From positions 119,224,021-119,288,020 of the forward strand of contig CM045767.1 of the NCBI GenBank assembly GCA_025200525.1: a stretch of DNA of 64,000 nucleotides. Reading direction: 5' to 3'. This DNA comes from Camellia lanceoleosa (lineage: Eukaryota; Streptophyta; Magnoliopsida; Ericales; Theaceae). The notes under the pieces are model-generated. The model was not told the DNA's origin, did not search any database, and saw only the letters and a program-made list of their open reading frames with translations. How positions within the stretch are numbered: position 1 is the first letter of the stretch; each line of letters begins with the position of its first letter. Shown in pieces: positions 9,628 through 21,176 of the stretch. A program made the position numbers and the translations under genes.

Positions 9628-11961
9628 CTAGGCATCAGACGATTCTTGGGGAATTACCTCGGTAGATTCTTGCGAAACTACTTCGGCAGCCTTTTCTGCA
9701 GCCACCTCGGCGTCAATCTCAGCAAGCGTCTTATCTAGACTCCTCTCAGCCAGAAGAAGGTCGGATGATAAATGCCCCGGATCAGCTTCCTTGGGCACCT
9801 CCTCAAGTTCCTCATCTTGGGTTAAGTCCAGGACTTGATCACCCTGAGGAGGAGACTTGATCTCATTGGCATCCTTGGGCTTCCTTACTAGCGCATTATC
9901 ATCGTCCTTATCCTCCTCCTCGGCTTCAGGCTCGGATTCTTCCTCATCTTCAGTTTGACTTGGAGGTGGAGGAGGAGGGAATGGCAGAGGAATAGCATTT
10001 GCCTTGTGCAATGGCGAGTCATCTGGGACGTTAAGCTTCTTAGCAAGAGACATCCAACCAAGGGAGAAGCCCCTGTTGCATGCCTGCCTGACTCGAAGCT
10101 TGTAGTCCTCAGCAACATCGGCCATGCCTTGAGCATAGGCCTTTTCATCAGCCTCTTCGATTTCAGCCTTTTTCGTGGCTAGGGCTTCTTGAAGCTCCTT
10201 CTCGGCCTGGGCCCTCCTATCCTCAGCTTCCTTCAACTGGGCTTGAAAAACTTTGTTTATAGCCTCAACAGCGCCGACCTTCTCCTCGGCAGAAGATTGG
10301 GCTTTTGTAGCAGCCTCGGCTTGGTCTTCCAATTTCTTCATTTTTGTTTCAAGACCTTTATTGGACCTTTTGAGGCCGGAGACCTCCCTCCTAGCCTCGG
10401 CAAGCCTCTCCTGATTTTCAAACGACTGAATAGAGAAGGAATGGGCATGCTGGATGGCCTGAAGGCAAAAAACAGTGTTAGAAAATATTCTAAGTGAGAA
10501 ACAGAAAGGAAATAACAGTTCCAAGTATGAACATTTACCTGAACAGAATGTTGAAGCATGAGACAGTAGTTCTCATACTCACTGATCTCGGCGTTCCGCT
10601 CAAGATCACCCGGGAGCAAGAGGGCAGTGCTGAGTGCAACACCGATATTAATAGCCTCGGCGCTATCACTCTCGAAGACTGGCTTGTCCTCCAGAGTAAT
10701 TTTTGGCTCCCAGGGGACCAAGGGCTTTTTTGACTTAGAAGTTGTGCCAGAGGACAACCTCGGCTTCTTTGATTTTGAAGAGGATGATGGCTGTGCTTCA
10801 GCAGATCTTTTTAAGGAAACAGAAGCAGTCTTCTGGCTCTCAGCCAACTGTGAAATTGGCACTGTGTCTTCAATCTCAATTTGAGCGGCTGTGGCCTTTG
10901 GCTGAGCTTTCTTGGTTCTTTTTGGTTTTGGTGGGGGCATGGTGTGCGTCGGCTAAACATCGACATCGGTAGGAAGGTCGGCCAGAAGATCTTGAGCCAC
11001 GGGCTTTTGGCGAACCATCTCAGCAGTTTTGACAAGTCGTCGCCGACGTTTTCGTTCAGGAATAGGGATCAAGTAAGGTCCCGAAGTAGATGGCAAATCT
11101 ATTGGGTCAGATGTTGATCCTTGGTTTGTTCATGATGTGGACGCAGTCTGGGTTGTAACAGAAGATGGAGAGAGGCTTTTCTTCTTTCGTTTGGGGACGT
11201 CGGGCAAAACGAACTTATACGTCGGGATAAAGTTCAGCACCAGTGGAGCCTTTCGTTTGTCAATTGGCAAATCAAGTAACTTCTTCAAATCCTTGCCCAG
11301 AAAATAGGACTGGCGAAAGTTCTTTGGTGGTTTGCGAACATCTACAAGAAGAACAAGAAGTGAAAAACAGACAAAGTTTTGAAGACTCAAAAAGTAACAA
11401 GAGAGTGATTGACAGTGGGCTCTTACCCTTGCCCTCTTTAACAGTTCGAGGAAGAGGGTATAAATGGGCATCTTCATCTGGGGCAAACTCCCAATTTTCA
11501 GAGGCAATAAGGTAGTTGTCTCTAGCCCCCTTGTTGGAGTCTGGGAGGTCGGCTATAATTTTGAATTCGGTGGACCTCGGCTTGAGGTAATAAACAAAGC
11601 CTTTTTCTTTTAAGTCTGGGGCGCACATGGTATAACAAAATTGGATATTGGCAAGGGTAATCCTAACATTCTCCTACCTAGCTAGGACTATGATACCATT
11701 AATCACTCTATAGGAGTTGATGGTAAGTTGCATGGGGTTCAATTTGTAATAGTGAAGAACTTCACGGAAGAGGGGATCAAGTGGAAGCCGGAGTCTACAT
11801 TCAACAAAAGCTACAATAGGGAAAGGCATCGTATGGTCTGTAGGCATGATGGAATCGTCATCCCCAGCTAGCCTAAGGAAAACATCATCCGGAATGGAGA
11901 ACTCTTGCCTAAAGTATTCAAGCTTGGTTGGGGTATTTACCCTACGTCTCCACATACCCAT
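9628..11961 (-). pseudogene. Spliced antisense gene of Tat element (Transposase_28-like plus coiled coil)
   Basis: Three exons read on the minus strand: 11961-11427, 11341-10539 and 10458-9628. Introns of 85 and 80 bp have GT..AG ends: donor at 11426/11425 and acceptor at 11343/11342; donor at 10538/10537 and acceptor at 10460/10459. The frame joins exactly (GAG-GG|AT giving K-D-V; CAG|GCC giving V-Q-A-I-Q). The total is 2169 nt, 723 codons with the final stop. Three internal in-frame stops spoil it: 11674-11676, 11130-11132 and 10953-10955. The N-terminal part (LPLDPLFREVLHYYKLNPMQ) recalls the Pfam family called putative gypsy-type transposon (Transposase_28). The middle is basic and Ser-rich with nuclear-localisation-like KRRRR and KPKRTKK. 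The C-terminal half is a long Ala/Glu/Lys coiled coil, then a Pro run and an acidic tail. Function is unknown. Antisense frames at this place are described in Tat elements such as Grande and Retand. The start is the first Met of the open frame; further 5' exons are possible. Confidence 0.75.
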
Positions 11962-12919
11962 GACTTCGGTATGAATGTACTTAACTACACAAAGAGGGTA
12001 CTTTTAAAGGGTTATTGGGACCTCGGCTTAAACCTAGGTATATATTGGTAAGGAGTGTTTCAGTTTTTCCTATGAATTGATTGGTCCTACAGACAAATCC
12101 CAAACCTAAATCTACGAAGAACGAGTATGGAGGGCAAAAATCTGGAAAACAGAAAAGCAAGAGCGAAGTTTCAGAATCAAGAACAGAGGTAGGGCTATCA
12201 AAAGCATAAAGAATACATGGAGTATACGGTCAAGAACAGTGACAAGAGTGCAAGAAAGTGGTGAACAGTGTATGGGCAGAAATCAAATTCACTTGAAAAC
12301 TTTCAGATATATGATTCACAAGATTTGAAACAAAAATGGGGGCAAATAATTTCAACAGAGATGAAAGCGAAGGGAACAGTAGCTTACCAGAGAAATAGGG
12401 CCGGAATGAGTTTCGCCGAAGTCAGACGGCAGTTACAGATGTGACGAAATGATGACAGCTTCACGAGAGAGGAGAATGAAAGACAGTCACAGAGCTTGGA
12501 GCTTGAAGCAATGGCGGTTTCGAAGAAGAAAGTTTAGAGAGAGAGAAAGCAAGGAAATCAAATGTAAAAGTGAAGAGCCAAAAGACAGAGGCAAAAGTTT
12601 TGTCAAAATTTGAAACGGCGGCAAAACAGAAGCATTTAATGCGCCTGGGGTAACGCGGACGTCAGACGGCGTCGACAGATGAAAGACGGCTTGCGAGCGC
12701 GTCATAGGCACGAGCCAATGGAAACGGAACACGTAGGTGAACTGGTTAAAAAGTGACGCATGACAGCTCATACGCGTAAAAGAGTTCACTAGAATTTTTG
12801 TTCTCCGAAGAGATCATGTCGGGTTAAAAGCAAATAATCTCGGCTGGGAAGTTCTTGAGCCGATGTTCAACAAGAGTACCAATGTAGGTTCCATCACCTC
12901 AGAATGCCGAGGTAATAGA
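11962..12919 (-). other. Region upstream of antisense gene, inside Tat element
   Basis: No convincing coding sequence in either strand. Seen from the antisense gene this is its 5' flank and should hold its promoter, but I could not pick out a reliable TATA box. It is GC-rich near 12640-12720 (GACGTCAGACGGC occurs near 12658; TCAGACGGC also near 12421). Confidence 0.5.
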
Positions 12920-12933
12920 ACCTAGGGGGCAGT
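12920..12933 (+). other. Polypurine tract of Tat element
   Basis: ACCTAGGGGGCAGT lies immediately before the 3' LTR (TGTGGGGACAT). It is the expected plus-strand primer, just upstream of U3. Confidence 0.75.
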
Positions 12934-13284
12934 TGTGGGGACATATTTTCTGAGTACCAACACGTGGCCGAGGTGACACCGAAGTGTCAGCCGAGATGTC
13001 ACGTGTCCTGGTCTAGATACCAGGATGATCTCGGCTAGGCCGAGGTTATCTGCGAGAATACAGGAATCCGGGATAAACGGATAAGGGACAGGAGTCCTAG
13101 AATGAAGAAAGACTACAAGATGGATACAGGTAATACTCTTAGGGAGTCTATCCTTATCTCTTGAAGAGTCCAAGGTAAATCCGGAATTAGAGTCCATAGA
13201 AGTGGGACTTCTAGTGGGACTGGGATGGAGTAAAACTATAAAAGAAGGGCACCCCTGGCGGGTCTAAGGTACGCAATTTTAAGC
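12934..13284 (+). repeat. 3' LTR of Tat element, truncated
   Basis: Corresponds to 2596-2946 with the same length (351) and 9 substitutions, including first-line changes at LTR positions 6 and 77. It breaks off after GCAATTTTAAGC, inside R/U5, where the 5' LTR continues CTTGAGCAG. The remaining 191 bases are missing and copia integrase sequence starts at once. Confidence 0.93.
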
Positions 13285-14515
13285 ACAAATCTCAATAAAC
13301 GGTGATTCATACTCACCACCACGATCACTTCTTAAAGTCTTAATCTTGCGGCCTAATTGATTCTCAACTTCATTCTTATAAAGAACAAACTTGTTAATAG
13401 CTTCATCTTTGCTTTTGAGCAAATACACATAACAATACTTAGTGCAATCATCAACAAAAGTGATGAAGTACTTATTACCACCACATGATTGTATAAACTT
13501 TAAGTCACACACATCACTATGCACTAAGTCCAACGGCACTAAACTTCTTTCAATAGAATGAAACGAAGATCTTGTCAATTTCGCTTCAACACAAGTTTCA
13601 CACTTGTGGTTCGGATTAATCTTAAAAGATAGTATGTGATCTAACTTGATTAATCTACGTAAAGATTCAAAGTTCGCATGTCCTAGTCTACCATGCCACA
13701 AATTGGAAGACTCAAGCATGAAAGCAGAAGAAGATGCATCTTTATTCATCTTTGGGATAACAATCATTACATTGAGTTTAAACATACCCCTAACATATAA
13801 CCTTTACCCATATACACTCCGCTCTTGGTCAGAACGACCTTGTCAGACTCAAAGACCATGCGAAAACCATGTTTGCTGAGAAGAGACCCTGAGACAAGAT
13901 TCTTACGAATGTCCAAAACATATAGGACTTCGTTCAAGGTTAGCTCCTTTCCTGAGGTCAACTTTAGGACCACCTTTCCTTTCCCCTCAACAATTGAGGT
14001 AGCAGAATTCCCTATAAACAACTTCTCACCATTTGTAACCAGCTCAAAAGTTGTAAATAGCTTCTTCTCAGAGCAGATGTAGCGTGTAGCCCCAATATCA
14101 ATCCACTATTCTCTTGGGTTTGAACCCACCATATTCACCTCAGAGACAATGGCAGATAAGTGCATGTCATCCTCATCATGGGAGTGCTCTTGTGTATCTG
14201 CCATATGAGCACAAGGTTTGGTCTTGTATGGCTTCTTCTACTTGTGGCAATCACTAGCCCGATGCCTCTCACTACCATAGTTGTAACACTTCCCTAAGAG
14301 CCAATAACCAAGTTCTTGCGGCTTGTATGCCAATTTCTTTGCAACACCACCCCTTGGCCCCAACTTGGAGTCCTTGTTCACAGGGGGCTTCTTCCTCACT
14401 CTAGAAGATTTGCCATGCTCAATGACATTAGCCTTCACAGAGGAGGTACTCCCTCCTTTCTTTCTATTATTCTCCTCAATTCGGAGTCAACTAACATTTC
14501 CTTGCGCTTATGCTT
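13285..14515 (-). pseudogene. Ty1/copia gag-protease-integrase fragment
   Basis: Read on the minus strand from 14515 down. It starts with a gag remnant (KHKRKEM, then RIEENNRKKG with a frameshift). A zinc knuckle follows at about 14240-14290, decayed to CYNYGSERHRASDC, with the second Cys now Tyr. Next is a protease site at about 14090, now [11 protein letters not shown] with a stop just before it. The core of the pre-integrase region follows ([14 protein letters not shown]...). Last come GAG-pre-integrase LWHGRLGHANFESLRRL and the integrase start: HKCETCVEAK, then FVDDCTKY and RSDRGGEYESPFIEIC. It is cut off at 13285 between the second catalytic Asp and the expected Glu. RT and RNase H are absent. 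Stops and shifts show it is dead. Confidence 0.88.
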
Positions 14516-14520
14516 CAAGT

Positions 14521-15236
14521 TGCATTTGTTGCAAATGAGCCTTTTCCTCTCTCCCTCCATGTGTATAAAATGAGACTTTCTCCTTTAGCTTTCTAACACC
14601 AGAAATTGTTGTTATTCTTGTCTTCCTAAGTTTCCCAGTTTATTTTATATTCTTCCTGTGAAAGAGTGTTGCAAAGTTTTGTTCGCTGAAGCTATTCAGT
14701 CGGTGCATTGCGTAGCTGGTCTAACCATCGTATCCTGGGAGACAAACATTGAACAACGTCTAGCACCCAACCTGTAAGGCGGCGAATCTATTTTAAGGAC
14801 ACTGTCTAGTGCAGGCTTCAATCTGTTCTATGAATTTCCCAGTTTATTTTATTGTTTATGAATTTCTGTTCTATCTATGTATAATTTCCAGTATGAAATT
14901 CAGATTGATAAATATATGAATTTATTTGATTTATGTTATCATACAATTTGTACAACATGCTTAAAACAGATTCACCACCTTACCAGTTGGGTACTGGAGG
15001 TTGTTCGACATTTGTCTCTCAAGATACGACGATTGGACCAACTATGCAATACACTAACTGAATAGTTTTGGTAAATAGAACTTTACAGCACTCTCTCAAA
15101 GGAAGAACATAAAATAAACTAGGAAACTTAGGAAGACAAGAATAACAACAATTTTTGGTGTTAGAAAGCTAAAGGAGAATGCCTCATTTTATACACATAG
15201 AGGGAGAGAGGAAGAGGCTCCCCTGGAACAAATACA
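14521..15236. repeat. Large inverted repeat of a copia LTR segment
   Basis: 14521-14797 is the inverted copy of 14960-15236. The arms pair at a constant coordinate sum of 29757 (for example CTATTCAG at 14692 with CTGAATAG at 15058), so there are no net indels over 277 bp. Mismatches are roughly one in six by eye. The loop is 14798-14959 (162 bp). Each arm carries GTGTATAAAATGAG (LTR TATA box) and GAGACAAA downstream, so both look like the U3-R-U5 part of one LTR. Confidence 0.85.
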
Positions 15237-15709
15237 GGAATTAATTCTGCAAAACTAATGGGTTTAATTCCATCACAAATAGAGGAGACTAGGTTTTTCT
15301 GCAGCCCACACATTTGACTTGGCCCAAAAAGATTAAGATGGGTGGGCTAAGCCCAACCCCACGCTCAATCCATTCTAGCAAGCCCAAGCCCAAGCCCAAG
15401 TCCCAAGGTTCAAGATCCAAGATCTACGATCCACAATCCACGACCCACGATCCAAAGAACCCAGTCTGGTCCGGTCCGACCAGGCGAGCGAGCCCTACAC
15501 ACGCGCGCATGTGTAACAATTTTTGCATAACCAACTTGGACCATAGTCTTGGCCCAAGTCTATCCTTGAAGTATCCATAACTCCCTTCCTTCGAAAAATT
15601 TGGATACCTCAAAGGGCTTGCACCCTTATGCAAAAAATGGGTTTTAAATACCCATCAATGCTCTCCTCTACAATCAATATGGGATAGAGGTTTTACACAT
15701 TTTCCAACA
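14960..15709 (-). repeat. Probable 5' LTR of first copia element (reverse strand)
   Basis: On the minus strand it starts TGTTGGAAAATGTG at 15709, a typical copia LTR start. It contains a TATA box (GTATAAAATGAGG, about 15180-15195) and runs to about 14960. The right end is not exact because no clear primer-binding site was seen. Position and orientation fit the copia fragment at 13285-14515. Confidence 0.6.
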
Positions 15710-16411
15710 CCTCTTTCATGAGGCCACTTTAATGAGTCAATTTCATTCATACTTTAATGGTTTTTGGTCATTCTCTTTGTGCTGTAAAGATCTCACTACA
15801 AAGAATTTAAACCCATTTAACTCCACCTCAATCGAGGATTGGCACCCACATTAATATTGCATTAAAGTTGACAAAAAAACCATTATTTTTTCAATATATT
15901 TTAATTTTGAGAAATGTCATGTTTATCAACTAGAAAAATGGTGGCGACAATAGTCAAAATTTCACTATATAAAGTTTTTTTTATTATTTAAATATATATA
16001 TATATATATATCTAATCAATGAAATTGAATTTTTGAGAATTGTTTCACATGCATGTCAAACATACATTAATTCGGACTATGTGTGTAGTTTAGGCAGATG
16101 GTTTTAACTTCTTCTTCTTTTTTATTTTTATTTTTTAAAATTATATCAGAGTGTTTGGTGTACTGTCTGCTTATAACTTATGAGATATAAATAACTTTAA
16201 AAAGTCTTAAATTTTTTTTTATTTATTGAGAAGCAGGTAAAGAGGTGCTTTTGCATTCTATTTTTGATTATTAGCTTTTAGTTTGCAAAAGTTAAACCAA
16301 ATAAGGCCATTAAGAAACATCCAAAATTATTTTTATAATTTTTAGAGCAAGTTGAAGTTTTAAAAATATTTTTTGTTCTTGTTTGTTTAATTCTTATTTT
16401 ATTAAATAATA
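15710..16411. other. AT-rich spacer between copia elements
   Basis: No gene recognised. Contains an (AT)n run at about 15991-16011 and T-rich tracts. TAATA at 16407-16411 may be one side of the copia 2 target duplication. Confidence 0.6.
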
Positions 16412-16971
16412 TGAACACCAAAAGAATTATATTTTATTAATAAATAATGCAAAGAAAATGAGATACAAATGGATCAGGCTGAGGCACGGATATCTTGTTT
16501 TCTTTAAGGAGATCAAGCCCACTGCAGTAGGAAGAACCCAAATATCGATGCAGCAGTCACTAAACTAAGACTTGTCCCCTTCAGGACACAACAGCCCGAC
16601 CACTTATTGTATGGTTTAGGCTAACTCTATACAAAATGGTGAATCCAAAGCTCCACTAACAAAAAAATACCCTTCTTTGGCTAGTAATCTCTCAAGTGTA
16701 AAAAATAGTTGGTCTAGAAAAAAGTAGATGAGAGGAACAATTTACAAGCCACTAGGACCTTACAAATTACATTAAAAAATAATGACCATTAAACTAGAGA
16801 AAATGAAGAATTCCAAAACCTCAAAATATTAACTCACCACCAAGCTCATGACCTTCCAATTAATCTCCATTCATGAACAAAACAAATGTCACCAAAAATA
16901 AGATTCATGAACAAGACAAAAGGTCACCACAATAAAAATAAATAAATAAAAGATATTAAAATGGTCCAACA
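16412..16971 (-). repeat. 3' LTR of copia 2
   Basis: On the minus strand it begins TGTTGGACCATTTTAATAT at 16971 and ends TTGGTGTTCA at 16412. It is homologous to 46658-47217. A purine-rich GAGTGGGGGAT precedes it, as a polypurine tract should. Confidence 0.87.
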
Positions 16972-17538
16972 ATCCCCCACTCATTTTAATATCAAAAAGG
17001 ACAAAAGAGATTACCAAACAAAGACAGACTAGTATGCATCATGAAGGTGTGCTCTGCATTAAACCTTCATTAGTGAAATAACAACCTCTACTCCAAACTC
17101 AGTAGTGGTCTCAAACTTAAACTATGACTACTTAAGGGAAATAAAGTAATATTGCTCACACATAATGATCTAAGTGTTGACATAAGCTTTTAATAACCAG
17201 CATATTATGGCCTTGTGCATATCCCAGTTTTCATGAGCATATTTGAGAATAAGCCTTGTTATCATAGAAAGCGGCCCTACTTCCATCCTCACATAGGTGA
17301 AATTTGTCAAGGATGTTCTTGTAATTTATACACCCCACTCAACAAAAACTACAGAAATTCATTAAGAGTATAAAAACTCAACCCTCCAACATTACAGGAT
17401 AAATGCACTTACATCATAGGGATAGATAACAAAATATTAATGAGTGCATTTTTTTTACAACCACCATATGATTCGTTCTTCTCATTGAACCTAGTTACAG
17501 GATCTCTGGTCACTAGGTTGGGTGTCCTCATACATGGT

Positions 17539-20500
17539 TTATGATTTTATAGGCTTCAAACCCATCCCCCTTGATGTATTCCAGACCCTATCTCTCGCCA
17601 AGGCCTTGGTTAACAGATCCGCAAGATTATCACAAGATTTTACGTAATTCACAGTTATGATACCATTACTCAAATAGGATCTCACATTACTGTGTTTCCT
17701 TCGAATAGGTCTGTATTTACCATTATAAAAATGGTTGTTCATTCTACCAATAGCAGCAGCGCTATCACAACGAATTAACACAGGAGGAATTGGTTTTTCC
17801 CAAAAAGGGATTTCATATAACAAATCTCTCAACCAATTCACTTCCTCACATGCTGAAGCTAACGCTATAAGCTCAGCTTCCATTGTAGAATTAGAATTAT
17901 AATCTATTTTTTAGACTTCCAACATATAGCACCACCACCCAAGGTAAAAATAAAACTCGAGGTAGAAAGAGAATCACCTGACAAAGTGTTTCAATCAATA
18001 TCACTATATCCCTGAAGTACCGCAGGATACTTGTTATAAAACAAACCATAATTTTTGATACCAAATAAATATCCCATAATTCTTCCTATGGCGACTTGGC
18101 TTGCTAGTAAATCTACTAAGTACTTCAACATCATATGTAATGTCAAGTCTAGTACAATTAGTAACATATCTCAAACTACCAATCATGCTAGCATATTCCT
18201 TTTGATTAATCACTTCTTTTTCATTTGTTACAACAGATAAATGTATGCTTGCATCAAAAGGAGTAGCAACATGTTTACAGTCTAGAAAGTTATATTTCTG
18301 CAAAATTTTCTCAACATAATGCGACTGATTAAGAAAAATGCCATCATTAGTCTTGGTAATTTTAATTCCTAAAATAAAATTGGCTTCACCAAGATCTTTC
18401 ATATCAAAATGGCTATTAAGCATATTTTTAGTCTCATTTATAATATGCAAATTAAAGCCAAAGATAAGTAGATCATCTATATATAGGCTAATAATCACAT
18501 GTGCATTCTCACAAGTTTTATAATATATGCATTTATCACATTCATTAGTCTTATAGCCATTCTCAAGTATGCAGGAATCAAATTTATCATGCCACTGTAT
18601 AGAAGTTTGTTTTAAACCATAAAGGGATTTAGTTAGCTTACACATCTTGCCTTCTTGGCCAAGCTCCACAAAGCCCTCAGGTTAGTCCATGTAAATCTCC
18701 TCATCTAGATCTCTATTTAAAAATGTTGTTTTCACATTCATTTGATGAATTTTTAAATCATGAATTGCAGCCACTACTATCAACAGTCTAATAAATGTAA
18801 CTCTAGTAACCGGAGAAAAAGTATCAAAAAAAATCAAGATCAACTTATTGCTTAAAACCTTTAGTGACAAGCCTCGCTTTATATTTATCTATAGTTCCAT
18901 CCAATTTAAGTTTTTTACGAAGGACCCATTTACATCCAATAGTTTTACAATCTGGAGGTAAATCCATTAGCTTCCATGTTTTATTTGAAAGTAGTGAATC
19001 TATCTCATCATTTACAGCCTCTTTCCAGAAAATAGCATCAGGTGATGATAAAGCTTCTTGCACTGTAAGAGGAATTTCTTTCACATTGTAAAGACAATAG
19101 TCAAGGCCAAAAAAAAATTCAACTCTAGCTCGTTTACTCCTCCTTGGTTGGATTTGAGAATTTTCTTATTCTTGAAAAACTTGAGATGGAGTAGAAGAGC
19201 TAAGCATGGATAAAATATTTTCAGAAATTGTTTAACCCCCACTATTTCTAGATTTGAAAGGAAATTTATTTTCATGAAAAATAGCATCACCTGATTAAAA
19301 AATAATATTATTTTCCATGTCAAAAAAATCTATAAGTTGTACTATGCAACACATGCCCAAGAAAAGCACAAGTGGGAGCTCGTTCACCCAATTTAGGTCG
19401 TTTAGGATTTGCAAACCTCACAAAAGATAAAAAAAAACCCCAAACCCTCAAATAACCTAGATTTGGTTTATGCCTCCGCCACAAGTCATAAGTTACAATT
19501 TTAGTCTTTTTGTGTGGCACTCTGTTTATCACATGGCAAGCTATCAAAATAGCCTCGCCCCAACGATTTGGGAAAGCACCTGAATCAATAAGCATAACAT
19601 TTGTCAAGTCAATTAACGTTCTATTTTTTCTTTCAGCTACGCCATTAGATGAAGATGAATATGGTGGAGTAGTCTCATGAATAATTCCCAATGACTGAAC
19701 AAAAGAGTTGAATCCAAGAGATTCATACTTCCGGCCTCTATCACTTCTAATCCTCTTAATTTTTTTACCGAATTGATTTTCCACTTCAAGAAGGAATTCT
19801 TTAAATTTCTCAAAAGCATCACTTTTATTTTTTAATAAATATACGTTTGTGTATTTTAAAAAATCATCAATAAAAGTGATAAAATATCAGTTACCACCAC
19901 AAGTTAAAATTCCTTTAAACTCACACAAATCAGTATGAAATAATTCTAGCAATTTGGTATTTTTCTCAACACTTTTATGAGGCCTCTTGGTAATTTTTGT
20001 TTTACTGCAAAGTTCACATTTCTCAAAAAAATTTGTCACTTTAGAATTAATCCTAAACTACTCATGATTCCCATATATTTACTGTTAATATGACACAAGA
20101 GAGCATGCCAAAAATTAATAAAAGACAACATATAAACCAAATTGATAGATGGTTTATTAATCTCAACATTCAGTTTGAACATCCCATCACAAGCATAACC
20201 CTTACCCACAAAAATACCTTTCTTGGTAATCACATATTGATCAGATTCCATAGTTTGTTTAAAGCCAGCCTTATTTAACAAATAACTTGACATCAAATTC
20301 TTCCTCATGGATAGTGTATAAAGCATATCTTTTAAAGTAAGCACACGTCTAGAGGTGAACTTAAGGTGAACCTCACCACTCCCAAGTATCTTGGTTTGAC
20401 TAGGGTCACCAAGTGTAATTATTTTCTCATCATCAAAAGAAGTATACACCTTGAACCAAGCTTTATCATAACAAACATATCTATTAGCACCAAAATCTGC

Positions 20501-21171
20501 CCACCAACCATCCACATAATTAACCATGCAAATGTCTATAATCATCACCACTAATGGCTCCTCAATAATGTTAGCCTTTGGGATAGGTGCATGTTTTCCG
20601 AATTTGCAAGTTCGAGCAATATCCCCACTTTTGCCACAGACAAAGCATGTAAAATTTTGTGAAGATGGTGGACCTTGGTTTTTATTTGGATTAATCCATT
20701 TATTGTGAGGTTTACCATAATTCTTCATATTCTTTTTATAAGGCTTCAAATAAGCATTCTTGGAATTGTGACATTTGGGTAAGTTATTATTTGCTGAAAC
20801 AAAGTTTACCTTTGTAGTGGAATTGTCATTACCCTCTAGTGTTATTAATTCATCTTGGCCTCTACCAAGTTGTCACCAGTCCTGATGCTTTCAGATCTTA
20901 CTTCTGCAACTATCATTTGGAAATCTTGTGCTTGCTCCACAATAGATTTTCCATCCACCATTTGAAAGCGAAAAAATCGGCTAGTCAAGATACTTTTTTT
21001 CTTACGCTTCTTCAAGATCATACTTAGTCCAGAAGTTTTCCAAATTTTCTTTATGGAAGTGTACGTGGTGTCATAGTAATCATAAAATTGATCAGCAAGG
21101 AAATTTAAGAGATAAAAATGACATTTATACTCATCTGTATTATATGAGGCCACTTTTGCTTCATGTGTCTC
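17539..21171 (-). pseudogene. Copia 2 gag (rest), protease, integrase, RT, RNase H
   Basis: Gag resumes at 21171 ([35 protein letters not shown]). The zinc knuckle [14 protein letters not shown] (about 20600-20650) has Asp where the CCHC motif needs His. The protease site reads [12 protein letters not shown] (about 20490-20520) where D-S/T-G is expected. Pre-integrase [10 protein letters not shown] follows at about 20070. Integrase (about 19880-19320) has RIRSDRGRKYES and GVAERKNRTL, the second D and the E. RT has KWVLRKKLKLDGTIDKYKARLVTKGF at its start (about 18900), and YIDDLLIF at about 18465-18490. RNase H (17883-17539) has HSNVRSYL and LADLLTKAL. Coding is broken at many places by stops and frameshifts. 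It is a copia order (integrase before RT) and is dead. Confidence 0.9.
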
Positions 21172-21176
21172 ACAGT

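Larger units (their letters stand above)
2596..13284 (+). mobile_element. Ty3/gypsy LTR retrotransposon, Tat lineage, 3' LTR truncated
   Basis: Order on the + strand: 5' LTR (2596-3137), primer-binding site (3141-3158), gag-protease-RT-RNase H-second RNase H-integrase (3173-8860), tandem repeats (about 9009-9330), a spliced antisense gene (11961 down to 9628), polypurine tract (about 12920-12933) and the first 351 bp of the 3' LTR (12934-13284). RT before integrase is the gypsy order. An archaeal-type second RNase H between RNase H and integrase, plus an antisense reading frame after integrase, are hallmarks of the Tat lineage (Grande and Retand are described members with antisense frames). 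The two LTRs align without gaps over 351 bp with 9 differences (2.6%), 8 of them transitions, so the insertion is recent. The element is non-autonomous as it stands because of three in-frame stops in gag-pol. Confidence 0.93.

Noticed and set aside
9252..9665. 137-codon + strand open frame after integrase
   Set aside because: Crosses from tandem repeats into the 3' end of the antisense gene; low-complexity, no family resemblance.
14690..14800. Possible tRNA or SINE head in the inverted repeat arm
   Set aside because: No A and B box pair or cloverleaf could be made; the segment pairs with an LTR U5-like arm instead.
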